Of a stretch of DNA of 33,878 bases, positions 7,972 to 18,400 are shown one piece after another. Under the pieces are notes generated by a model. The model saw only the letters and a program-made list of their open reading frames with translations, was not told the origin of the DNA and searched no databases. Position numbers and translations under genes: made by a program. Position 1 is the first letter of the stretch; each line of letters begins with the position of its first letter. This DNA comes from Chthonomonas sp. UBA2387 (GTDB lineage Bacteria > Armatimonadota > Fimbriimonadia > Fimbriimonadales > Fimbriimonadaceae), in contig DDSP01000067.1 of the NCBI GenBank assembly GCA_002343445.1, forward strand, positions 87,121-120,998. The letters run 5' to 3'.

Positions 7972-8231
7972 TTTGCAGGGAGCCCTTCGCGGCTCGGGAA
8001 ACGGTCGCGCCCGCAGGCAGGTCGGACAGTGGTCCCGGTTGGTCGCGGTACCGCACGACTCGCAGATCCACGGTCTTGCTATCGCTGCAGAATAGTCCCG
8101 GAGTTCCTCCCGGGTTGCACCCGGAGATTCGGCCCAAAACGTGCCCAAACAGGTTCCAATCGGACCCGGCCCCAAGTCAGAATGAAACCGCTCACCCAGC
8201 CCGATCGAAGGACCGGACAGAGGACCAGAGG
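7972..8231. other. Non-coding gap before the oxidoreductase gene
   Basis: About 260 bp with no credible reading frame. Short GC-rich palindromic pieces are present (for example a CCCGGGTTGCACCCGG stretch near 8107-8122), but I see no promoter close to consensus and no known RNA. A GAGG just before 8232 is the ribosome-binding site of the next gene. Confidence 0.4.
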
Positions 8232-9305
8232 ATGGCAAACAAACTCAAGATTGGAATCATCGGAAGCGGCGGAATCGCCCAAGGCTGTCATATCCCCGGC
8301 TACAAATCCATGCCCGAGCTTTGCGAGATCGTCGCCGTGTGCGACGTCAGCGAGGACACGGCCAAGAAGGCCTCGGAGATGTGCGACGGCGCGAAGGTCT
8401 ACACCGACTATCGCAAGATGCTCGCGGACGGCGGACTCGACGCTGTTTCCGTGGCGACCCCCAACAAGTTCCACTTGGAACCCACGGTGGATGCCCTGAA
8501 CGCCGGGCTGCACGTGCTGTGCGAGAAGCCCCTGGCCATGAACGCCGACGAGGGCCGCAAGATGTGCCGCGCCGCCAAAGACAGCGGCAAGATCCTGCAG
8601 GTCGCGCTCCAGCAGCGCTTCACCGGCGCGGGCCAGTTCATGCGCCAATACATCAACGCCGGCCACATGGGCGACATCTACTACGCCCGCGCCCAAGCCC
8701 TGCGACGACGCGGCGTGCCCCACTGGGGCGTATTCATCGACAAGGAGCAGCAAGGCGGCGGCCCGCTGATCGACATCGGCGTGCACATTCTCGACTTCAC
8801 GCTGTTCCTCATGGGCTATCCCAAGCCTGTCAGCGCCAGCGGCAGCACCTACGACATGCTCGGCAAGAACCCGGACATCGTGAACCCGTGGGGCGATTAC
8901 GATCGCACCCGCTTCACGGTCGAAGACTTCGCCGTCGGCCTGATCAAGTTCGACAACGGCGCGACGGTCGTCCTGGAGAGTTCGTTCATGGCGAACATCG
9001 ACGGCGACCCGTTCCGCACGCAGTTGTTCGGCACCAAAGCGGGCGCGGACATCCAGTTCTGGGGCGGCGAACCCATCACGATCTACACCGAGCAGAACCG
9101 CCAGTTGTTCAACATGGTCCCCCGAAACGTGCCCAACGTGCCTTCGGCGCACACGGCGGAGGTCCAGGCGTTCGTGGACGCCATCCTGAACGGCAAGCCC
9201 TCGCCCGTCCCGGGCGAGAACGGTCTGATCCTGAACGCCATCTTCGATGCGCTCTATGCCAGCGCCGCGACCGGCAAGGAACAGTCCGTCGACGTGTCGT
9301 TCTAG
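8232..9305 (+). CDS. Gfo/Idh/MocA-family oxidoreductase
   Basis: A 357-residue NAD(P)-dependent sugar-type oxidoreductase. The Rossmann nucleotide-binding motif is IGIIGSGGIAQGCHIPGY at residues 6-23; then AVCDVSEDTA, VSVATPNKFH, and the family hallmark HVLCEKPLAMN, whose Lys is a conserved active-site residue. The substrate-domain His motif is GPLIDIGVHILDF. Members oxidise or reduce sugars, inositols and related polyols; the substrate is not evident. The start at 8232 has GAGG directly upstream. It is monocistronic between two non-coding gaps, so context gives no pathway. Confidence 0.92.
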   Translation: MANKLKIGIIGSGGIAQGCHIPGYKSMPELCEIVAVCDVSEDTAKKASEMCDGAKVYTDYRKMLADGGLDAVSVATPNKFHLEPTVDALNAGLHVLCEKPLAMNADEGRKMCRAAKDSGKILQVALQQRFTGAGQFMRQYINAGHMGDIYYARAQALRRRGVPHWGVFIDKEQQGGGPLIDIGVHILDFTLFLMGYPKPVSASGSTYDMLGKNPDIVNPWGDYDRTRFTVEDFAVGLIKFDNGATVVLESSFMANIDGDPFRTQLFGTKAGADIQFWGGEPITIYTEQNRQLFNMVPRNVPNVPSAHTAEVQAFVDAILNGKPSPVPGENGLILNAIFDALYASAATGKEQSVDVSF

Positions 9306-9315
9306 TCTTCGGGCG

Positions 9316-9450
9316 AATGGAGGGACACGCTCCGTCGTGTCCAGGTACGTTCGGGCGGTCGGCACGGCGGGCCTCCCTCCAGGGAAATGGAGGGACACGC
9401 TCCGTCGTGTCATGTAGGTGCGGGCGGGTCGGCACGGAGGCCGACCCTCC
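9316..9450. repeat. Two tandem copies of a ~70-bp foldback element
   Basis: Two copies start at 9316 and 9386 (period 70). The first 26 bases are identical in both and contain the inverted repeat GACACG-ctccgt-CGTGTC. The remainder is similar (GGTCGGCACGG shared), and each unit is bracketed by GGAGGG at the left and CCCTCC at the right, so each can fold on itself. This looks like a REP-type intergenic repeat; copies elsewhere in the genome are expected but cannot be checked here. Confidence 0.7.
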
Positions 9451-9487
9451 GGCATCACTTCGTCAGCCGAACTCATCCAAACCGTAC

Positions 9488-9493
9488 TATAAT
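9488..9493 (+). promoter_or_regulatory. -10 box of darA
   Basis: A perfect TATAAT whose last base is 10 nt before the GTG at 9504. No -35 at normal spacing. A start of transcription near 9500 would give a leader of only a few bases. Confidence 0.5.
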
Positions 9494-9503
9494 GGGTTCA
9501 GGC

Positions 9504-9833
9504 GTGAAACTCGTCCTCTGCATCGTCCATAGCCGCGATCGCAACAAGATCACCGAGGAGCTCATCAAGGCGGGCTTCAAATTCACGGTGATCGGCTCGA
9601 CCGGCGGATTCCTTCGGGAAGGCAACACGACGTTCCTCATCGGCGTCGAGGAAGACGAGCGCGAGCCCCTGCTCCAACTGGTCGCGCAGAACTGCAAGAC
9701 CCGCGAACAAATGGTCAACGTGATGCCGTTCGAGGCCGCGCCGCCCGGAGCGTTCATCCCGAGCCCGGTCAAAGTCCCCGTCGGCGGGGCCGTCGTCTTC
9801 GTGTTGCCCGTCGAACAGTTCGAACGTTTCTGA
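9504..9833 (+). CDS. darA: DarA/PstA-type cyclic di-AMP receptor
   Basis: A PII-like protein of 109 residues, the same length as Bacillus DarA (YaaQ) when the GTG at 9504 is used; this is why I prefer it to the ATG at 9492, which overlaps a TATAAT. Diagnostic blocks: MKLVLCIVHSRDRNK, then FTVIGSTGGFLREGNTTFLI, which forms the nucleotide pocket, and a C-terminal GGAVVFVLPVEQFERF. Family members are trimers binding c-di-AMP; the target is unknown. The stop overlaps the holB start (TGATG), the same neighbourhood as yaaQ-yaaR-holB in Firmicutes, which supports the assignment. It implies c-di-AMP signalling in this organism. Confidence 0.92.
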   Translation: MKLVLCIVHSRDRNKITEELIKAGFKFTVIGSTGGFLREGNTTFLIGVEEDEREPLLQLVAQNCKTREQMVNVMPFEAAPPGAFIPSPVKVPVGGAVVFVLPVEQFERF

Positions 9834-10789
9834 TGGCCGTCGCCCCCACCGATCCGAGCGTCTTGGTCGGGCTGGAGTCGGCCAAACGCGTCACCCATGC
9901 CATCGCGGCCCAAGCCGCCGGCGTCCACGGCGTGCTGTTCTACGGGCCTCCAGGGTCGGGCAAGACCACCATGGCCATGCACCTTGCGGCCTGCTGGCTC
10001 TGCAACGCACCCGTTGACGGTCTGCCGTGCGGCGAGTGCCGCAGTTGCCTCAGCATCGCCAAGGGACGCCATGCGGACTTTCAGCGCATCCTGCCCGTTC
10101 AGCCCAGCAACTGGATCCGCATGGGGCACATCACGTCCAACGCCGAAAAGGAGGAGGAAGGGGTGGTGCCCGTGATCGACTTCTTCCGCACGGGGCCGCT
10201 GCTCGGTCGTTCGAAGGTCGTGCTCATCGAGGGCGCCGACCGGCTGTACGACGGCGCGGCCAACGCGTTGCTCAAGACGCTGGAAGAGCCGCCGCCCTAC
10301 GCCAAAGTCATCTTGACCACCGAGACGCTCAGCCGCGTGCTGCCCACGATCGTCAGCCGCTGCGTATGCGTGGTGTGCGAATTGCCGACCGACCAGGACG
10401 CCTCGCAGGTGCTGGGCGATCTGACCCCGGCCGAAGTGGCCCTGGTGCGCGGCTCGCCCGGCGAGGCCAACCGCCTGCGCGAGCATCGCGAGTTGTTCGC
10501 TTCGTTGCAGGCGTTCGCCCAGGGCCTGTCGCGCCGTCCTCGCGGCGAAGCTTTGGTGGCGGGCGAGGAGTTCGCGGCTATCGCCGGCGCCTATGGCAAC
10601 GCTTTCGATTTGGGCGCGCGCCAGGCGAACGCCGAGACGCTGGAACTTCTCGCCGATTACCTTTCCCAAGAGGGTGCGCTGAACGGTGAGGCCCGGCAAG
10701 CCGTGATCGAGGCGCATCGCCGGATCGTGGGCAACGGCGCCTCGGGGATCGTCTTCGACGCGCTGTTCTCCTCGATCCTGGGACGATGA
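9833..10789 (+). CDS. holB: DNA polymerase III delta-prime subunit
   Basis: A 318-residue clamp-loader AAA+ protein. Walker A is GPPGSGKTT at residues 38-46; a four-cysteine zinc site follows (Cys57, Cys66, Cys69, Cys72); then the motifs VVLIEGADRLYDGAANALLKTLEEPP (delta-prime/gamma Walker B region) and a TIVSRC arginine-finger motif. The protein is far shorter than DnaX gamma/tau and has no tau extension, so delta-prime is the better call. An intact Walker A is unusual for the E. coli subunit but common elsewhere. It is translationally coupled to darA by a TGATG overlap. The C-terminal third is poorly conserved. Confidence 0.85.
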   Translation: MAVAPTDPSVLVGLESAKRVTHAIAAQAAGVHGVLFYGPPGSGKTTMAMHLAACWLCNAPVDGLPCGECRSCLSIAKGRHADFQRILPVQPSNWIRMGHITSNAEKEEEGVVPVIDFFRTGPLLGRSKVVLIEGADRLYDGAANALLKTLEEPPPYAKVILTTETLSRVLPTIVSRCVCVVCELPTDQDASQVLGDLTPAEVALVRGSPGEANRLREHRELFASLQAFAQGLSRRPRGEALVAGEEFAAIAGAYGNAFDLGARQANAETLELLADYLSQEGALNGEARQAVIEAHRRIVGNGASGIVFDALFSSILGR

Positions 10790-10814
10790 CCTTGCGGACC
10801 AAACGACCCGGCCC

Positions 10815-10843
10815 TTGACTTCCCGGGGGCGCGCGGGTATAGT
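10815..10843 (+). promoter_or_regulatory. Sigma-70-type promoter of rpsO-pnp
   Basis: TTGACT at 10815-10820 and TATAGT at 10838-10843 with a 17-bp spacer. Predicted start of transcription is near 10850, giving a leader of about 108 nt before rpsO. Confidence 0.8.
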
Positions 10844-10849
10844 GTCCAT

Positions 10850-10957
10850 CGGTCTGCGTGCGTCGTACGCCGTTGTTTGGAGGCTCCCACGGGAGCTTGC
10901 ACAGAGCGGCTTACCGCACCAGCCACCCAGACATTCTGGAGGCAACTGACTCAAAAC
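10850..10957 (+). promoter_or_regulatory. rpsO leader, possible S15 autoregulatory RNA
   Basis: The 108-nt leader contains a GCTCC-cacg-GGAGC stem (about 10883-10896) and a GGAGG at 10937-10941. S15 commonly represses its own translation by binding leader structures, so a regulatory role is plausible, but the structure is not one I can match to a named class. The GGAGG is some 16 nt from the ATG, farther than usual. Confidence 0.4.
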
Positions 10958-11239
10958 ATGCCGCTGTCCAAGGAAAAGAAAGATGCTTTGCTGGCCGAGT
11001 ACGGTCAGAAAGAGGGTGATACGGGCTCGCCGGAGGCGCAGATCGCGTTGCTCCATGCGCGGATTCAGCAGATCACCGAGCATCTGCGTTCCAACCGGAA
11101 GGATTTCCACTCGCGAAGGGGGTTGATGATGCTCGTGGGCAAGCGCCGACGGCTCGAAGGCTACCTGCGGCGAAAAGACATCGCCCGGTATCGCGACCTG
11201 ATCCAGCGCCTCGGCATCCGCGAAGTCAAGCCTCGCTAA
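10958..11239 (+). CDS. rpsO: Ribosomal protein S15
   Basis: A 93-residue S15 of near-standard length. Family blocks: MPLSKEKKDALLAEYG, DTGSPEAQIALLHARIQQIT, LRSNRKDFHSRRGLMMLVGK and RRRLEGYLRRKDIARYRDLI. S15 binds 16S rRNA helices 20-22 early in 30S assembly and takes part in bridge B4 to the 50S subunit. The longer upstream frame is not conserved and the ATG at 10958 is the family start. It is followed 12 nt later by pnp, the classical rpsO-pnp arrangement. Confidence 0.98.
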   Translation: MPLSKEKKDALLAEYGQKEGDTGSPEAQIALLHARIQQITEHLRSNRKDFHSRRGLMMLVGKRRRLEGYLRRKDIARYRDLIQRLGIREVKPR

Positions 11240-11251
11240 GGAGGCCATTCA

Positions 11252-13717
<2,466 letters not shown>

Positions 13718-13736
13718 GCAACCCCGTTTGGCGTCC

Positions 13737-13771
13737 GAAACGACCGGCCCTTGGGCCGGTCGTTTCTTTTT
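13737..13771 (+). terminator. Intrinsic terminator after pnp
   Basis: A perfect inverted repeat (13737-13750 with 13753-13766; tight loop, effectively CTTG) of 13-14 bp followed by CTTTTT. This is the clearest terminator in the window and closes the rpsO-pnp operon 20 bp after the stop. Confidence 0.93.
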
Positions 13772-13914
13772 GGGTCCTGGTGGGACCACGCTGCGTCGCC
13801 ACCATTTTGGAGGTTCGTCACGCAGGATGGCCCTCCAATGTGTCCCGGACCACCCGCAACGCGTCGGGTACAAACGGAGAGCGGTGACGGATTCCGGCTC
13901 GCCGCGATTCCCCC

Positions 13915-14895
13915 ATGAACCGAGTTGACCTGACTGTGATCGGCGGTGGACCCGTCGGCCTCTTCGCCGCCTTCTACGCCGGTCTGCGCGGCATGTCCGT
14001 CCGCATCCTCGACAGCCTGCCCGAACTCGGTGGCCAGCTCACGGCGCTCTACCCCGAGAAGTACGTCTTCGATATGCCCGGGTTCCCCAAGGTGCTTGCC
14101 AAGGACCTCGCCCGCCAGATGATCGAGCAGGGCACGCAGTTCGGGCCCGAAGTCGTGCTCGACGACACCTGCACCACTCTCACCCAGGACGACGCAGGCT
14201 GGACCATCGGCACCCGGTCCGGCGGCGAGTATCCCACCCGCACCCTGGTCATCGCCGCCGGAGTCGGGGCGTTCCAACCCACCAAGATCGGCATCGAAGG
14301 CGAGGAGGATTGGCTCGGTCGCGGGCTGTCCTACGGCGTTCGGGACAAGTCGGCGCTTCAGGGCAAGCGCGTGGCCATCGTCGGCGGGGGGGATAGCGCG
14401 TTCGACTGGGTGCTGAACCTGATGGACACGGCCTCGGAAATCACGCTCATCCACCGTCGTGACCAGTTCCGTGCCCACGAAGACTCGATCGAAAAGGTCG
14501 TGGCGAGCGGCATTCCGATGAAGCTTTGGTGCGAAGTCAAGGCGATCCACGGCTCCGAACGCATCGAGCGCATCACCATCCAGAACAGCCAGACCAAGGA
14601 GTTCGAGGAGTTGCCCATGGATGCCGTCGTGGTCAACATCGGGTTCAAATCGTCGCTCGGCCCGATGCTGCAATGGGGCCTGGACATCCAAAAGAACCAG
14701 ATCGTGACCGACGCGCTTTACCGCACCAACCTGCCCGGCGTGTTCGCGGTGGGCGATGTTTGCACGTTCGACGGGAAACTCAAGCTGATCGCCACGGGCG
14801 TAGGCGAAGCGGCCACAGCGGTCTGTCTTGCGAAGCAACTGGTCGATCCAAACGCCAAGCTCTTCCCAGGGCATAGTTCGGATATGAACTTGTAA
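13915..14895 (+). CDS. Thioredoxin-reductase-like ferredoxin-NADP+ reductase
   Basis: A 326-residue flavoprotein with the TrxR fold. The FAD motif is VIGGGPVGLFAAFYAG at residues 8-23, followed by LGGQLTALYPEKYVFDMPGF; the NADPH motif is AIVGGGDSAFDW at about 158-169 with HRRDQFRAHE; the C-terminal FAD motif is GVFAVGDV. The CxxC pair of thioredoxin reductases is absent at the expected site before the NADPH domain, which marks the YumC-type ferredoxin/flavodoxin-NADP+ reductases. It moves electrons between NADPH and ferredoxin in the cytoplasm. No Shine-Dalgarno sequence is visible before the ATG. The 143 bp upstream of it hold only a 7-bp inverted repeat (TTGGAGG/CCTCCAA, 13807-13838). Confidence 0.92.
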   Translation: MNRVDLTVIGGGPVGLFAAFYAGLRGMSVRILDSLPELGGQLTALYPEKYVFDMPGFPKVLAKDLARQMIEQGTQFGPEVVLDDTCTTLTQDDAGWTIGTRSGGEYPTRTLVIAAGVGAFQPTKIGIEGEEDWLGRGLSYGVRDKSALQGKRVAIVGGGDSAFDWVLNLMDTASEITLIHRRDQFRAHEDSIEKVVASGIPMKLWCEVKAIHGSERIERITIQNSQTKEFEELPMDAVVVNIGFKSSLGPMLQWGLDIQKNQIVTDALYRTNLPGVFAVGDVCTFDGKLKLIATGVGEAATAVCLAKQLVDPNAKLFPGHSSDMNL

Positions 14896-14898
14896 ATC

Positions 14899-14953
14899 CA
14901 GTGTTCAGTGTTCAGTGTTCGGTTTTCAGATAGACAGTAATTCGGAACACTGA
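14899..14953. repeat. CAGTGTT tandem triplet and matching inverted copy
   Basis: CAGTGTT occurs three times in tandem (14899-14919), and its inverse GAACACTGA lies at 14945-14953, pairing with TCAGTGTTC at 14912-14920 over a 24-nt loop. It fills the 60-bp gap between the convergent reductase and hydrolase genes, so it may act as a terminator; the low-GC composition differs from the surroundings. Confidence 0.55.
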
Positions 14954-14955
14954 GC

Positions 14956-16791
14956 CTAATGCCCAATCCCCGCCACACCACTGTAGATCACGATGGGCGG
15001 GTCGGTTTCGCCGCGATCGTCTTTGACCTGCCGCAGGTGACGCACCAGGGAGAGCACATCGGGCCGCTTGTGCGGCGCGACGGCCGGGACGCGGAACGCA
15101 CGCTCGAAGATCGGCCATAGCGGCTCGATATCGTGCGAGAGGTCGAACACCATGACGCCTTGCGAGGACACGAGCGCGGCCTGCAGGCACCGGGCAAAGG
15201 CCTCGTTGTCCCCACGAAAACTGCTGATGGAAAGGCCCGCATAGGTCCACGCCGCGTCTCGAACCACCCGATTCGAGAGCATGGCGGCCGCTTCCACCGT
15301 GGCGCCCGCGCCCGTCCGCTCGCTCATCGCTTCCGCAATAGTGGCTTTGGCGTAGTAACAGCCGGTAATCACCATATCCAACGATTCCGCGAATCCTGTA
15401 GGGCGATACCGATCGGTGAGGAACGGGAATCCAGCGACCAGCTTGTTGGAGGCATAGTTGGACCCGTAAGACGCATACTCGCCATACCACGAGCCCGCAT
15501 AGACGCCGAACTTGGTCCCGGGCCTCACGCGGTCCACCGTGCCGCGCACGCGTTGGACGAACTGCTGCATGGTGTGCGCGCGGAACGAGAGCCAGGCGTC
15601 GTAAAGCCGCCCCGGCACGACACCTCGTTCGAGATCGGGCTGAATGGCGTACGAAAACGCGTCGTGCGGCCATGCGACCCGCTCGCCGACATAGGCCTCG
15701 AACGCGCGCTTGGCCTGCTGCGAGAAGTCGGCGTTCTGTCCGGCAAAGCGTAGCCGGTCGTCGAACAGCAACCCATCCACGGCGTACTTGGTCAACACCT
15801 CTTCGACCATCGCGATCATGCGGTCGGCGACTTCGGGGTGGTGCGGGTTCATCATCAGCGGAATCTGCTGCTGCATGCGCTCCGAGGTCGGCACGAACAG
15901 AGGGCTGTGGATGAAGTCGAGTTGATCCCCCACCTTGGCGAATGTCTTGAGAAACTCGAAACCGGGACCGACGCCCAGCACGGCGGACCCACCGGAGGGG
16001 ATGCCGACTTCGCCGCTCCGGATCGGCTCCGAGGTCGTGTAGGCCACCACTCGGCCCGTCGCGTCCACGAGGACCAAGCGATGCTCGCCGGCGATCCGGG
16101 GCACGCGGCTGGCCGAGGTGAATGCAACGAGCGATTCGCCCCCTTCGGGCATAGGGGAGTTGGGCTCGTCGGCCATGTCGAACTCGCTCGCCGTCTCGCG
16201 GGCGATCACCCGGACGTCGGCCTCGTAGAGCACGGACTGCCGGTCGCGCTTGGCAAGCCCCGGCCCGGCGGGCCCGATCTTGTCGAACTGGGCGATGCGG
16301 TGCCCTTCGCTGAACGCGTTCATCGAGACGAGCAGCGGCATTCCGGACTTCTTGCACTCGCGCACCATAGCGGCGAGCGGATCGAACCGGGGGGGCATGT
16401 CCACCCCGCGCCATGAATCGAGCTTGGGCGCGAACGCGCTGGGATACAGCGTGTGGCCGACGATCGGCTTGATGTCGAGGACGATGGTGTTGAAGCCGAC
16501 CGACTGGGCGCGTTGAACCAGCCGCGCGACTTTCCAATCGTCGTTCAGCCGAACCAAGTTGGCCGTGGCGTCCACCCAGAGGATGCGCGCCTGGAGCTGA
16601 TGCTCCCGAGCCAACGCTTGGGCGATGCCGATCTGCGAGGCGGGGTAGTCGATCGTGATCGCCGGCAAGCCAGGCAACGGCCGAACCAGCTTGAACCGGC
16701 TGTCCAACTCACGCTCCGAACCATCGTTCGGAGCGGTTTGTGGCGCGCCGAGAGCCACGACGAACAACGCGGCAAGCGCGGCAGAACCCAT
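14956..16791 (-). CDS. Secreted family-10-like glycosyl hydrolase (GHL10/YngK type)
   Basis: A 611-residue protein with a signal peptide (GSAALAALFVVALGA). The family blocks are ARILWVDATANLVRLN, LVQRAQSVGFNTIVLDIKPIVGHTLYPS, then FDPLAAMVRECKKSGMPLLVSMNAFSEGH, and later YAVDGLLFDDRLRFAG and GTKFGVYAGSWYGEYASYG. These match the GHL10/DUF187 (YngK) glycosyl-hydrolase-like family, TIM-barrel enzymes thought to act on extracellular or wall polysaccharides. The acidic pair in LLFDDRLR is a likely catalytic region. No Shine-Dalgarno sequence precedes the ATG, which sits inside a perfect palindrome. It lies 54 nt downstream of the aquaporin gene, so cotranscription is likely. Confidence 0.85.
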   Translation of the reverse strand: MGSAALAALFVVALGAPQTAPNDGSERELDSRFKLVRPLPGLPAITIDYPASQIGIAQALAREHQLQARILWVDATANLVRLNDDWKVARLVQRAQSVGFNTIVLDIKPIVGHTLYPSAFAPKLDSWRGVDMPPRFDPLAAMVRECKKSGMPLLVSMNAFSEGHRIAQFDKIGPAGPGLAKRDRQSVLYEADVRVIARETASEFDMADEPNSPMPEGGESLVAFTSASRVPRIAGEHRLVLVDATGRVVAYTTSEPIRSGEVGIPSGGSAVLGVGPGFEFLKTFAKVGDQLDFIHSPLFVPTSERMQQQIPLMMNPHHPEVADRMIAMVEEVLTKYAVDGLLFDDRLRFAGQNADFSQQAKRAFEAYVGERVAWPHDAFSYAIQPDLERGVVPGRLYDAWLSFRAHTMQQFVQRVRGTVDRVRPGTKFGVYAGSWYGEYASYGSNYASNKLVAGFPFLTDRYRPTGFAESLDMVITGCYYAKATIAEAMSERTGAGATVEAAAMLSNRVVRDAAWTYAGLSISSFRGDNEAFARCLQAALVSSQGVMVFDLSHDIEPLWPIFERAFRVPAVAPHKRPDVLSLVRHLRQVKDDRGETDPPIVIYSGVAGIGH

Positions 16792-16805
16792 AGGAGCTAT
16801 GGGTT
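16785..16805 (-). promoter_or_regulatory. Perfect inverted repeat across the hydrolase start codon
   Basis: AACCCATAG-gag-CTATGGGTT: 9-bp arms with a 3-bp centre, containing the ATG of the downstream hydrolase (16789-16791). It could be an operator or a hairpin that hides the start codon. There is no recognisable regulator gene beside it. Confidence 0.5.
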
Positions 16806-16845
16806 GTACCCGTTTCGCTTGCCGCGTCGTCTCGCTTGCTTCGTA

Positions 16846-17520
16846 CTAGGCTGCCGTCGCCTCGTCCTTGTGGACCACGTACACGCTGATCAAGCCAGCG
16901 AGCAGCGCTCCGGCGAGCGGGCCGCCCAGGTAGACCCATGCCTCTTCGAACCGACCGGCCCAGGCTGCGGAGCCCAACCACCGGGCGGGGTTGATCGAAG
17001 AACCCGAGACCGCACCGATCGCGATGGCGCTTGCGGTGATCGTCAAACCGATGTGCAATCCCGGTGCTTGAGTGCCGCCCTTGTAAACGGCGGACCCGAT
17101 CACCACACTGGCCAGGAAGAACGTACCGACCATCTCGGCGACGAACCGGTGGACGGGCTGCATCTCGGCGGCCAGCTCGGTCGCCGTCTGCGGCAGACCG
17201 AATGCGCAGGTGACCATGGCCGCATCCGGATAGAGCTGCTTGAGCGTATAGACCGCCGCCACCGCCCCGCCGAACTGGAAGACCCAGTACAGCAACATGT
17301 CCTTGGCCTCGAGTTTCTTCCGAATGAAGACGGCGAAGCTCACCGCCGGGTTGAAGTGGCCGCCCGAAACGGCGCCGAACGCGCCGATCATCACGGCGAT
17401 CGCCAGACCATGGGCGAAAGCGACAGCCAGGCCATCCGCTCCAGCCGCCATCGCTCCGACACCGCAGAAAAGCAAAGCGAAAGCTCCGATGAACTCCGCC
17501 ACATACGCTTTCAGGTTCAT
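16846..17520 (-). CDS. Aquaporin/glycerol-channel family protein
   Basis: A 224-residue MIP-family channel. Both half-helix signatures are intact: SGGHFNPAVSF with NPA at residues 57-59, and SGSSINPARWLG with NPA at 177-179 followed by Arg180 of the selectivity filter. About six transmembrane segments, including EFIGAFALLFCGVGAMAAG, LAIAVMIGAFGAV and EMVGTFFLASVVIGSAV. Members pass water or small polyols across the cytoplasmic membrane. An aromatic/His residue expected in water-specific filters cannot be placed confidently, so water versus glycerol is open. The start at 17520 follows the family; the ORF extends upstream without homology. Confidence 0.93.
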   Translation of the reverse strand: MNLKAYVAEFIGAFALLFCGVGAMAAGADGLAVAFAHGLAIAVMIGAFGAVSGGHFNPAVSFAVFIRKKLEAKDMLLYWVFQFGGAVAAVYTLKQLYPDAAMVTCAFGLPQTATELAAEMQPVHRFVAEMVGTFFLASVVIGSAVYKGGTQAPGLHIGLTITASAIAIGAVSGSSINPARWLGSAAWAGRFEEAWVYLGGPLAGALLAGLISVYVVHKDEATAA

Positions 17521-17674
17521 TTGACGTTGTCCTCCTCCGCCGCGACGCAGGACACGGCAGACACATTGGGATGGACGAAACATGAACGCGCGAAGTGTCG
17601 CACGGTCCAGAATGATCCAAAGTCCCGGCGCAACGCACGACTTCCATTACACTTGGAACTCCATCGAGGACTCC

Positions 17675-18367
17675 ATGCCCATGCCTATTCGATCTGTCTC
17701 TCTCTCGCTCACGTTGCTGGCCCTGTTTGCCGCAGTGTCGGTCCCCGCTCAAGTGAAGTTCGCCCAGAAGAAGGGTGACTCGCAACGCTACACGGTCAAA
17801 CAGAAGATGGACGTCGGTGGCACCGAAGCCGAGGTCGTCAGCGAAGTCCAGAACGAAGTCGTCGACATCGCCGACTCGGGGGTGTCCCTCAAGAGCACCA
17901 CCAAGAGCCTGAAGATCTTCCTCAACGGAGAACAAATGGAACCCGCGCCCGAGGCCACCCCTTACGAGGTGAAGACCGGCAAGGGCGGCGAACTGACCAG
18001 CGTCAAGGGCGGCATCGAGGGCGTGGACACCGTCCGCCAGTTCTTGGTCACCCACTTCTTCGCCCCCGAAGGCGACCTGACCAAAGACCAGCCCGCCAAG
18101 CGCACCTTCGAAAAGGCGGGCGAAGTGCCGAAGCTGGCCGTCGAAACGACCTATCTCGGCGAGGACACGCTGAACGGCGTCAAGGTTCACAAGTTCAGCC
18201 AGAAGGTCGCCGAGGACGGCAACTACGGCATCTCGGTCGAGTCCACCGTCTGGTTCAACGCCGAGGGCGTGATGGTCAAGAAGGAAGCCAAGTTCAAGAA
18301 CCTGCCGATTCTGGTGGCCGGCGCGGACGCCAGCGGAACGTGCACGATCGAACTGAACGCGAAATAA
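17675..18367 (+). CDS. Exported protein of unknown function
   Basis: A 230-residue protein with a signal peptide (SLSLTLLALFAAVSVPAQ, cleavage near residue 25). The mature part alternates short beta strands with charged turns: YTVKQKMDVGG, EVVSEVQNEVVDIADSGVSL, SLKIFLNGE, and near the end VESTVWFNAEGVMVKKEAKF and CTIELNAK. This is the look of a small beta-rich periplasmic or surface protein, but I recognise no family. GAGGA lies 5 nt before the ATG. It is divergent from the aquaporin gene and followed by a strong hairpin. Confidence 0.75.
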   Translation: MPMPIRSVSLSLTLLALFAAVSVPAQVKFAQKKGDSQRYTVKQKMDVGGTEAEVVSEVQNEVVDIADSGVSLKSTTKSLKIFLNGEQMEPAPEATPYEVKTGKGGELTSVKGGIEGVDTVRQFLVTHFFAPEGDLTKDQPAKRTFEKAGEVPKLAVETTYLGEDTLNGVKVHKFSQKVAEDGNYGISVESTVWFNAEGVMVKKEAKFKNLPILVAGADASGTCTIELNAK

Positions 18368-18400
18368 CCGTATCCTCTCGCCCCTCGCGGGAGTCTGTAT

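Noticed and set aside
9387..9491. N-terminal extension of darA
   Set aside because: It would translate the foldback repeat; the family begins at MKLVLC, matching the GTG at 9504.
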